This document shows positions 1 through 5,106 of a DNA stretch of 5,198 bases, piece by piece. Within the stretch, counting starts at the first letter, position 1, and each line of letters begins with the position of its first letter. The translations under genes were made by a program, and so were the position numbers. This DNA is from Calditrichia bacterium (GTDB taxonomy: Bacteria > Calditrichota > Calditrichia > RBG-13-44-9), in contig JALXCH010000374.1 in NCBI GenBank assembly GCA_026991005.1, forward strand, positions 1 to 5,198. Direction: 5' to 3'. The notes beneath the pieces were generated by a model. The model did not search any database. It was given only the letters and a program-made list of their open reading frames with translations, and was not told the origin of the DNA.

Positions 1-110
1 TTGTTGATGCCATAGTTGGTAAGTTCTTTGTAGAAGCTTTTAGCCACCAGTTTCAACATTTGATCCTGGCGGTTTTTCAGGATTTTCTGGTAATCTTGCG
101 GGCGATTCAT
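1..110 (-). CDS. Unrecognised protein, N-terminal fragment (runs off left edge)
   Basis: This is an open frame from an ATG at 110 with no stop before the window edge; only the first 36 residues are visible. The peptide begins MNRPQDYQKILKNRQ and continues with a basic, amphipathic, helix-prone stretch containing FYKELTNYGIN. It has no signal peptide, membrane segment or recognisable motif, so it is probably cytoplasmic. The ATG lies three bases after the TAA of the upstream acyltransferase gene, and the only purine-rich sequence before it (AGAGA) lies within the end of that gene. This suggests translational coupling in the same operon. Codon choice resembles its neighbours. It could be a regulatory or accessory protein of the glycan locus, but I do not recognise the family and assign no function. 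I am fairly sure it is a real gene because of the tight spacing and clean frame. Confidence 0.68.
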   Translation of the reverse strand, partial: MNRPQDYQKILKNRQDQMLKLVAKSFYKELTNYGIN

Positions 111-113
111 GGT

Positions 114-626
114 TTATTCTCTCTTTTTTAACGGTTTAGCAGGAATTCCCCCTGCAATGGTGTAGGGTGGAATGTCCTTGGTTACCACAGAACCTGCAGC
201 AATCACGGCTCCATCTCCAATTTTAACACCGGCGGTAACCACGACATTCGAGCCCAACCACACATCATTGCCAATAACAATGTCCCCATAATTCCGGGGT
301 TGGGTACGCATGGGTTTGTCCGGCGCTAACTGGTAGTTTGAGGCGTAGAGCATGGTACCGGGCCCCATTAATAAATCGTCTCCAATGATAATTTTAGCAT
401 GTTCGTCCGCCTGTAAACATCCTAGGTGATTAATGTGACAGTGGCTCCCGATGAAAATATTTTCCGGATGGGTAAATTTTACCGTGGGTTCAATCCAGGT
501 TCCTTTTCCAACAGCTCCTAGACGATTCAGAGCACTGGCGTGAAATTTGTAATAAAATTCCAGAAATCGGAAAAACCATCGCCAGGTTTTGGGGGAGAAA
601 ATCACGGTAAGGACTTGTTTGATCAT
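114..626 (-). CDS. Hexapeptide-repeat (left-handed beta-helix) acyltransferase, probably sugar O-acetyltransferase
   Basis: This 170-residue protein is a typical LacA/NodL/WbbJ-class acyltransferase by length and architecture. An N-terminal basic, aromatic helix (residues 1-35, with [18 protein letters not shown]) may lie on the membrane surface. Imperfect hexapeptide turns follow: IFIGSHCHI (57-65), [13 protein letters not shown] (79-91), [15 protein letters not shown] (116-130), [16 protein letters not shown] (134-149). The C-terminus is the classic [14 protein letters not shown] (151-164). The family acts as trimers that usually move acetyl from acetyl-CoA to a sugar hydroxyl; here the likely acceptor is a glycan precursor, from gene context. 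At the loop where relatives carry the catalytic His (often in an HNH-like context), this protein reads [11 protein letters not shown] (95-105), with no His. The ATG at 626 has a strong AAGGAG six bases upstream. It sits 33 bases after the ligase/polymerase gene and 3 bases before the next gene. Confidence 0.92.
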   Translation of the reverse strand: MIKQVLTVIFSPKTWRWFFRFLEFYYKFHASALNRLGAVGKGTWIEPTVKFTHPENIFIGSHCHINHLGCLQADEHAKIIIGDDLLMGPGTMLYASNYQLAPDKPMRTQPRNYGDIVIGNDVWLGSNVVVTAGVKIGDGAVIAAGSVVTKDIPPYTIAGGIPAKPLKKRE

Positions 627-632
627 CGCAAG

Positions 633-638
633 CTCCTT
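633..638 (-). promoter_or_regulatory. Shine-Dalgarno site of the acyltransferase gene
   Basis: On the minus strand the bases read AAGGAG, separated by six bases (cttgcg) from the ATG at 626. It is the best ribosome binding site within the left-hand operon, fixes the acyltransferase start, and suggests this gene is translated independently of the weakly initiated gene before it. Confidence 0.8.
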
Positions 639-659
639 CTCTAAAAATTTCCTTTTTTG

Positions 660-1982
660 TTATTGAACTACAGGGTGAGTAAATTCCGAAATTTCCTCTG
701 CTTCGCTCTCACTTGCTTCTTCGGCTATTTCCTGAATTTCGTTGTATTGAATATTACGCAGTGCCACTACGAATCCACTTAACCAGTAAATAATTTCCCC
801 GTATAATCGATTAATGAAAAGTCCCGCAGTTAGAATTCCAATGAGCGCCAGAAGAAGTGCTGTACTTTCTGTAAGATAAGGGTTCGGGTCACGACAACGA
901 TGAGCATCCCTGCGAATGCGGAAAAGAATGATGAAGGTATGAACCAAAAATCCCAGGAATAGGAACAGCCCTAAAAAGCCCCATTCCACTCCGCACAGGA
1001 GGAAGGTATTGTGCACATCGTGACCGCGTCCCTTATTTATATCTTTCCATTCCGGTTTGTATATGGTGTTGAGTATAATAAATCCGCCTCCACCGACTCC
1101 AAAGGGATGTTCCTGCATTATTTGCCATGCCAGTTTCCAGGCTTCCAGGCGGCCCCGGGCGCTGGAATCCTGTTCATACGTTTTAATGGTCATCTGGCGT
1201 TTCACAAACTCCGGTGGAGTAAGCTGGATGAACAAAATAAGAGCAATGACCAGACCCAGAATAAATTGAATGCGCTGTTTGGCTTTTGCCATAAAAAAAC
1301 CAACAACCACTACTGCCAGCAATCCAATAGTAGCTCCCCGGCTATTTGCCAGAATGATTAGATTGATAATAAACGGAAGCGCAATGAACGAGATAATTTT
1401 TTCCCAGCGCTTTCCGTTAAAAAAGTAAAAAATCAAAAAAGGTATGGCTGTAAGTACGTGAGCAGCAATAGCATTCTCATCCGAGGCATTGGGAGCTACC
1501 ACCACAACATTCCGGTTTGAACCTTCCTCCGTGGCAATGCGTCCAAAGTCAAATGCTCCCAGTAAAAATACCCAGATGAGCAATTTGTAGTGGCGGGGAA
1601 TTCGAGGAATTTTGGCAATAAGAAAATAGAGTATGGTGAATTTAAAAAATTCAATAAACTGCTCCATGCTTTGGTCGTAATCTATTGCTAGCAGTTGGGT
1701 CACAATGAACTGAAGTACTACCAGAGCCCCCAACCAGTAAATAACAGTAAAATGTTCTGTTTTTATTTTTTGAAGCCGGTCCTGACGAAGAATGTAGGCA
1801 ATAAGCGTTACAACAGCAATAAGGAGCGAATAACGCAGATTGGGAAAATGTAGTCCCCACCAAAAAAGTGGAGGATGATTGTACCACTCAAAAATGTACC
1901 CCATTAATCCATATACAGGGTGTACGAATGCCAGAATTAAACTGGCGCCGTAAATTGTCACAAAAAATGTTTTTCTTAACAT
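660..1982 (-). CDS. O-antigen ligase/polymerase family (Wzy_C) polytopic membrane protein
   Basis: This 440-residue protein has about ten or more hydrophobic segments (for example near 5-30, 50-65, 78-99, 110-124, 133-146, 170-188, 196-212, 217-232, 238-254, 330-356, 373-391, 397-409). It carries the hallmarks of the Wzy_C superfamily: NSRGA at 213-217, followed by a large periplasmic-type loop with SSARGRLEAWKLAW (273-286), EHPFGVGGGGF (291-301) and GHDVHNTFL (320-328), then E333 before the last helices. Members work in the inner membrane: WaaL ligases, Wzy polymerases and protein O-glycosylation ligases all use undecaprenyl-linked glycans. These activities cannot be separated by sequence alone. 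The N-terminal part, with HPVYG, WYNHPPLFWWG and NLRYS (residues 21-52), reminds me of the exosortase-associated O-glycosylation ligase subgroup, but this is weak. The C-terminus ends in a Glu-rich tail (415-433). The ATG at 1982 is the first start after an in-frame TGA; no good Shine-Dalgarno precedes it. Confidence 0.88.
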   Translation of the reverse strand: MLRKTFFVTIYGASLILAFVHPVYGLMGYIFEWYNHPPLFWWGLHFPNLRYSLLIAVVTLIAYILRQDRLQKIKTEHFTVIYWLGALVVLQFIVTQLLAIDYDQSMEQFIEFFKFTILYFLIAKIPRIPRHYKLLIWVFLLGAFDFGRIATEEGSNRNVVVVAPNASDENAIAAHVLTAIPFLIFYFFNGKRWEKIISFIALPFIINLIILANSRGATIGLLAVVVVGFFMAKAKQRIQFILGLVIALILFIQLTPPEFVKRQMTIKTYEQDSSARGRLEAWKLAWQIMQEHPFGVGGGGFIILNTIYKPEWKDINKGRGHDVHNTFLLCGVEWGFLGLFLFLGFLVHTFIILFRIRRDAHRCRDPNPYLTESTALLLALIGILTAGLFINRLYGEIIYWLSGFVVALRNIQYNEIQEIAEEASESEAEEISEFTHPVVQ

Positions 1983-1992
1983 CGTTCAACCA

Positions 1993-2010
1993 ATTGAAAT
2001 CACATTGAAA
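1993..2010. repeat. Short direct repeat ATTGAAA x2, 11-base period, between two operon genes
   Basis: The plus strand reads ATTGAAA, TCAC, ATTGAAA; on the coding (minus) strand this is TTTCAAT twice, one helical turn apart. It fills much of the 42-base gap between the glycosyltransferase stop and the ligase/polymerase start, just where a ribosome binding site would be expected but is missing. It may be chance in AT-rich spacer sequence, or a protein- or RNA-level control site. Confidence 0.35.
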
Positions 2011-2024
2011 TTTAAAAGAGAATT

Positions 2025-3407
2025 TTAAATGAGTAAATCATAAATTTGGTTCACCAGTAATTTACCGTTGTAAGCATCCCGCACTTCTTGCGGGGTGGAC
2101 CAATGGCCATTTTTGGCGAAAAAATAGTCTATCTCTTTCAGTCGTTCCATAATATCGGAAATATTTTCTGGTTCTGCCCACCAGCCAAGCTTGTTTTCCG
2201 TTACAAAGCGGCTGGTAGCTCCACGAGCACTGATGGCCAGCATAGGCCTTCCCGTGGCCAGATATTCGTAAATTTTAGCCGGTACCTGAATAGAAGTTCC
2301 CGGTTGAATGATTAGCAGCACATGGGAGCGGTACATGTACTCGATAGCTTCCTGGTGAGGTACGGGCGGAACAATTTCCACCAGTTCCTGAATTCCGTAC
2401 CGCAAAAGGGTGGCCTCCACTTCCGTAGCAAATTGCCCGACACCACCAATGAATCGCACCAAAAATCGCTGGCGCGGGATGGTGCCTTTTTCTATGGCTT
2501 CGCCCAGTGCTGTTAAAAAGGGGATAGGGGAACGGTGGCGGTAAAACGTTCCCACATGGGAAATGGTAATGGGACTATCCGGAAGCTCAAATTCCGAGGG
2601 AAGATGATTGAAGTCTTCCGGATCGTAACCATTGGGGATGACGGTAGATTTTTGGAGCAGGAGAGTCCCGTAATCGTTACCATAATCTTCTTGCAGTTCA
2701 GGAGTATTCAGTACAATCACATCCGCTTGCTGGATGGTTTTTTCTTCCAATCGTCGGATCATGCGGCGTTTGAAGCGGGTCATTTCCGGATTGTACCACT
2801 GTTTGCGCGACCAGGGATCCCGAAAATCGGCAATCCAGTGCACACCGGTTTTCCGTTTAATATGTTCACAAACTACATGAGAGCTCCCCGGGGGACTGCT
2901 GGACAGAATGTTCTGGTAACCGCCTTCCTGCACCATTCGAATTCCTTCGCGAATTGCCGGGCGAATCCAGAGGGCGTAATTATCCGGTGTATTCAGGTTC
3001 AGGGTAATGGCATCTTTCAGGCGCTGAATCATTCCTTTGCGCCGGGAATTGGAAGCCGGAGCGGAAGAGTTCGCCGCTACCGGTCGGCTCTCTCCGTTGC
3101 TAATTTGTTTTTTGGAGGAAGCGGATTTTTTCCTGCTTTTCATTTCGATGAGTTTTTTTAGAATCTGATAGGCAGGAACACGGAGGATTTCAACGTCCGG
3201 GGGTACTTTATTTAGCATAAGGTGATCGTACTTAAACTTTTTGGCAATGGTGGTTTCGTCCACCGTTAAAACTCCAACTTTAACGCCTTTTTCCGTGAGG
3301 TAGCGTGCCATGCGCACCAGGCGATGAATGCCGCTGGTGGCAACCGGAGGGAAAATGGCCGTTACAATAAGCAAACTTTTCGCAGATTTCGGGTTCATTC
3401 GCACCAT
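2025..3407 (-). CDS. Glycosyltransferase, GT-B fold, GT4-like
   Basis: This 460-residue cytoplasmic or membrane-associated enzyme is predicted to transfer a sugar from a nucleotide-sugar to a lipid-linked glycan. The N-terminal Rossmann half shows LLIVTAIFPPVATSGIHR (12-29), with the Pro/Gly loop typical of GT4 enzymes, then HWIADFRDPW (190-199) and ADVIVLNTPELQ (228-239). The hinge and C-terminal half show VIPNGYDPEDF (256-266), ISHVGTFYRHRSP (282-294), and the donor-site segment VPAKIYEYLATGRPML (375-390). In the usual E-x7-E motif the second Glu is E381, but the first position is Ile373, as in subgroups with a VP-(S/A)-K-x-x-E-Y motif. Residues about 88-125 form a Lys/Ser/Arg-rich, low-complexity linker. 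Start choice is uncertain: ATG 3407 has AAGGA 12 bases upstream, and M4 (ATG 3398) also fits the conserved beginning. It opens the four-gene run, 42 bases before the ligase/polymerase gene. Donor and acceptor sugars are unknown. Confidence 0.9.
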   Translation of the reverse strand: MVRMNPKSAKSLLIVTAIFPPVATSGIHRLVRMARYLTEKGVKVGVLTVDETTIAKKFKYDHLMLNKVPPDVEILRVPAYQILKKLIEMKSRKKSASSKKQISNGESRPVAANSSAPASNSRRKGMIQRLKDAITLNLNTPDNYALWIRPAIREGIRMVQEGGYQNILSSSPPGSSHVVCEHIKRKTGVHWIADFRDPWSRKQWYNPEMTRFKRRMIRRLEEKTIQQADVIVLNTPELQEDYGNDYGTLLLQKSTVIPNGYDPEDFNHLPSEFELPDSPITISHVGTFYRHRSPIPFLTALGEAIEKGTIPRQRFLVRFIGGVGQFATEVEATLLRYGIQELVEIVPPVPHQEAIEYMYRSHVLLIIQPGTSIQVPAKIYEYLATGRPMLAISARGATSRFVTENKLGWWAEPENISDIMERLKEIDYFFAKNGHWSTPQEVRDAYNGKLLVNQIYDLLI

Positions 3408-3454
3408 TCCGCTTTAATTTCCTTGTAATATAGAGCCTGCCAACCGCTGGCGTG

Positions 3455-3471
3455 TGATGCATGGCGCATCA
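3455..3471. repeat. Inverted repeat TGATGC-N5-GCATCA upstream of the glycosyltransferase gene
   Basis: This is a perfect six-base dyad with a five-base centre (ATGGC), lying 48 bases before the ATG at 3407. Its size and near-palindromic form fit a dimeric repressor/activator operator, and it lies just upstream of the TATATT hexamer that is the best -10 candidate. It is short enough to occur by chance. Confidence 0.35.
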
Positions 3472-3627
3472 TTTCATTCTTTTGTTTAATCCCAATTGTT
3501 TTTTGCTACAAAAGGTAAATTAGACGATCCGGTAAAATTTCAATCTCGTACGTCAGAATTTTGTTTTGTTCTTATTTCGTCTCTTGCCTTCCTGGTATTT
3601 TTTGCTCTGGAAGAAAAAATGTTTCTC

Positions 3628-3659
3628 ATTCCGGAACAATAAATCCGCGTTCCGGGAAT
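3628..3659 (-). terminator. Hairpin after the kinase-like gene, possible weak terminator
   Basis: Plus-strand arms ATTCCGGAAC (3628-3637) and GTTCCGGGAAT (3649-3659) pair over ten base pairs with one bulged G and an 11-base loop. Read on the minus strand, it starts about 70 bases past the kinase-like stop and is followed, after eight bases, by a run of six T (3619-3614). The T-run is farther from the stem than in a classic intrinsic terminator, so it may be inefficient, an attenuator, or simply a 3'-end stabilising hairpin. Confidence 0.4.
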
Positions 3660-3708
3660 TGCTGGCATCGTGTGTTGCTGGAAATGACTTCCGCTTGTCG
3701 CTTTATCC

Positions 3709-3741
3709 CTGGAGTTTTGGCTTCGCTGAAATTAACTCCAG
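3709..3741 (-). repeat. Stem-loop overlapping the stop codon of the kinase-like gene
   Basis: Perfect eight-base arms CTGGAGTT (3709-3716) and AACTCCAG (3734-3741) enclose a 17-base loop. The TAA stop of the kinase-like gene (3734-3732) sits at the edge of the stem. No T-run follows on the minus strand, so it is not a classic terminator on its own; together with the hairpin 50 bases farther on it may mark the 3' end of the transcript. Confidence 0.4.
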
Positions 3742-4871
3742 CGTTCCAGATTTCGCAAGTGAATTTCAATTTGCCGCATGAACCAGGGATTGGTATAGTG
3801 GTAATGGATAAATCGCGTTAAATGCGTTTTATCACTTAAAGAAATCAATTTTTTCATTGAAGAATTATGGGTGAACCGATTGATACGCCGGTTCCATTTT
3901 TTCAACAAATAATAAATAATTTTCATTTCCATGAGCCAGGGGAGGGGTTTATCTGCCCGCTCTCCAAAGTAACCTTTCAGAAACGCCTCCAGCAGCTCAG
4001 GATGTAATTTCCGGAAGCGGGAGCGAAGTGTGGCAAATGGTCGGGTTTGGATTTCCACGTAAAACGCGGCCACATCCACAAAAGGAGAAGCGGCACCCAG
4101 ATTATTTCCAAAATCGATAAGGGTAAGTTGTTTATCATCCACAAAAATATGCTGGAGCTTGTAATCTCCATGCACCTTGGCCAGTTCAATGAGTTCCCCA
4201 TCCCGGTGATTTACATTGCGCTCCAGGCGGGTGGTTAATTTCTCCAGGTAGCGAGGCTCCACCCGTTTTCGTTTTAGCTTTTCAATTTGCTTCAGGAAAT
4301 CCTGCATCTGCTCTGCCGCCCGGAAAGGAAGGCGCTCAGGGAGACGAAAGTGCCGGTGAAACTCCCTGGCCATCTCGCCCGCCTGTACAAAATAATACCG
4401 GGCACGTTCTTTCAATTCCGCATCGTTCTGGAAGTCGTTGTGGCTTAACCATACGGCGAGCTGGCTACCAGGCGCTCCTTCGAGGTACAGGGCATTGATT
4501 TCCGGCTGAAAAGCGAGTGGCCGCACCGCCTGGTAGGCACGTTGCAACGAACGGAAAAATTCATACACTTCCCGGTGAAACTCGTATTCTTTTTGCGATA
4601 ACCGTTTTGCTTCGGGAGTTAGAATGGATTGGGTGAGCGGAAGCTCCTTGTCCGAGCGGTACAATTTCACAAAAATTCGAGTATGTTTCTGCTGGTCGAA
4701 AAAAATATCGTATTCCAGGATGAGGGAAAAACGATGGGTGTCGGATTTGTGGAGTGTAATCTGATGATTTCGGGAATCTTTGCTTATTCCCGGGTAAAAC
4801 TCCGCAATGTGTGCCTTTAAAAACTGTTCAATTGCCGGTTGAAAATGTTCCTGCCAGCTTTCAGAATTCAA
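3732..4871 (-). CDS. Kinase-fold phosphotransferase (APH/Kdo-kinase-like), substrate unknown
   Basis: This 379-residue protein (391 if begun at ATT 4904) has an atypical protein-kinase fold. The N-lobe has a strand ending IFVKLY with candidate ATP-lysine K69, and a charged helix QKEYEFHREVYEFF (93-106) with a possible alpha-C Glu. The catalytic loop is VHGDYKLQHIFVDD (233-246) and the metal-binding segment is LTLIDFGN (249-256), followed by a DVAAFYVE helix (266-273). The loop has the catalytic D236, but the Asn expected five residues later is His241. From memory, LPS core kinases of the WaaP type also have His there. Families of this fold phosphorylate aminoglycosides, choline, homoserine or envelope sugars. 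Beside glycan genes an envelope sugar or lipid is the best guess, not demonstrated, and antibiotic resistance should not be assumed. The first usual start is TTG 4871, with only a GGGG-type site before it; a much better ribosome binding site points to ATT 4904. It is divergent from uvrB. Confidence 0.82.
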   Translation of the reverse strand: MNSESWQEHFQPAIEQFLKAHIAEFYPGISKDSRNHQITLHKSDTHRFSLILEYDIFFDQQKHTRIFVKLYRSDKELPLTQSILTPEAKRLSQKEYEFHREVYEFFRSLQRAYQAVRPLAFQPEINALYLEGAPGSQLAVWLSHNDFQNDAELKERARYYFVQAGEMAREFHRHFRLPERLPFRAAEQMQDFLKQIEKLKRKRVEPRYLEKLTTRLERNVNHRDGELIELAKVHGDYKLQHIFVDDKQLTLIDFGNNLGAASPFVDVAAFYVEIQTRPFATLRSRFRKLHPELLEAFLKGYFGERADKPLPWLMEMKIIYYLLKKWNRRINRFTHNSSMKKLISLSDKTHLTRFIHYHYTNPWFMRQIEIHLRNLERWS

Positions 4872-4910
4872 ATCTTCGCCCCGTATTCCAGATGTTATCG
4901 AAATTTAATG

Positions 4911-4918
4911 CTCCTTTT
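4911..4918 (-). promoter_or_regulatory. Strong Shine-Dalgarno without a normal start codon
   Basis: The minus strand reads AAAAGGAG, then CATTAA, then ATT at 4904-4902 in frame with the kinase-like gene. An in-frame TAA lies immediately before that ATT. No ATG, GTG or TTG in any frame lies at a useful distance; the annotated-type TTG is about 39 bases downstream. The site therefore argues for ATT initiation, or for a start codon lost by mutation or misread. Confidence 0.55.
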
Positions 4919-4938
4919 ATCGGAAGGCTTTGTTAAGA

Positions 4939-4966
4939 ATCATAAATTTACGGGAACTTTTTTAAA
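4939..4966 (-). promoter_or_regulatory. Candidate promoter of the kinase-like gene
   Basis: On the minus strand TTTAAA (4966-4961) and TATGAT (4944-4939) are separated by 16 bases and match the sigma-70 hexamers at four and five positions. The predicted transcript would start near 4932, placing the AAAAGGAG site about 14 bases into the leader. This position is coherent, but the surroundings are AT-rich and chance matches are common. Confidence 0.35.
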
Positions 4967-5055
4967 CAGAAAAATATTGCTAAAAACAGGTACAGAAAAA
5001 AACGGTGGCTCAATGTTTTGCTAACATGACGGTACAATGGAGAAGTTTCGCTCAC

Positions 5056-5086
5056 TTGCTATTGTATGCTGCTTAATGTAAATTTG
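5056..5086 (+). promoter_or_regulatory. uvrB: Candidate uvrB promoter, TTG-N20-TAAATTTG
   Basis: TTG at 5056-5058 is followed after 20 bases by TAAATTTG (5079-5086), a full match to the TAnnTTTG -7 element described for Bacteroidetes. The same bases also read as a sigma-70-like TTGCTA-N17-TAAATT with four matches in each hexamer. It lies 20 bases before the uvrB ATG, leaving a short leader. No LexA-type CTGT-N8-ACAG box is visible in the divergent region. Confidence 0.35.
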
Positions 5087-5106
5087 AGCGATTTAATGGA
5101 AATGCC

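Larger units (their letters stand above)
3408..3731. other. Structured intergenic region between kinase-like and glycosyltransferase genes
   Basis: I find no convincing gene in these 324 bases. Short plus-strand frames run into the antisense of the kinase gene and have no ribosome binding site or recognisable product. The stretch holds two hairpins on its right side and a short inverted repeat nearer the glycosyltransferase start. It must also hold either a promoter for the four-gene run or a long read-through leader. No good -35/-10 pair was found; TATATT at 3428-3433 on the minus strand is the best -10-like hexamer, about 20 bases before the start codon, but its -35 partner is poor. Confidence 0.5.

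Noticed and set aside
2535..3161. A 208-codon plus-strand open frame opposite the glycosyltransferase
   Set aside because: It lies wholly antisense to a gene with clear GT-B motifs, has no convincing ribosome binding site, and its product has no recognisable domain; it is a shadow of the real gene's codon bias.
3588..3620. Hairpin from CTTCC/GGAAG or ATTTTTT/AAAAAAT arms
   Set aside because: The two pairings exclude each other, are short or pure A-T, and are likely chance features of an AT-rich spacer.
3561..3821. Plus-strand open frames in the kinase-glycosyltransferase gap
   Set aside because: They run into the antisense of the kinase-like gene and have no ribosome binding site or recognisable motif. 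Codon use and composition look like non-coding sequence.
3732..4871. Calling the kinase-like gene an aminoglycoside-resistance gene
   Set aside because: Only the fold and catalytic motifs match; the catalytic Asn is His and the neighbours are envelope glycan genes, so resistance is not supported.
5026..5076. A 16-residue leader-peptide-like frame upstream of uvrB (ATG 5026 to TAA 5076)
   Set aside because: It has no Shine-Dalgarno sequence and overlaps the best candidate uvrB promoter, so it would not be on that transcript.
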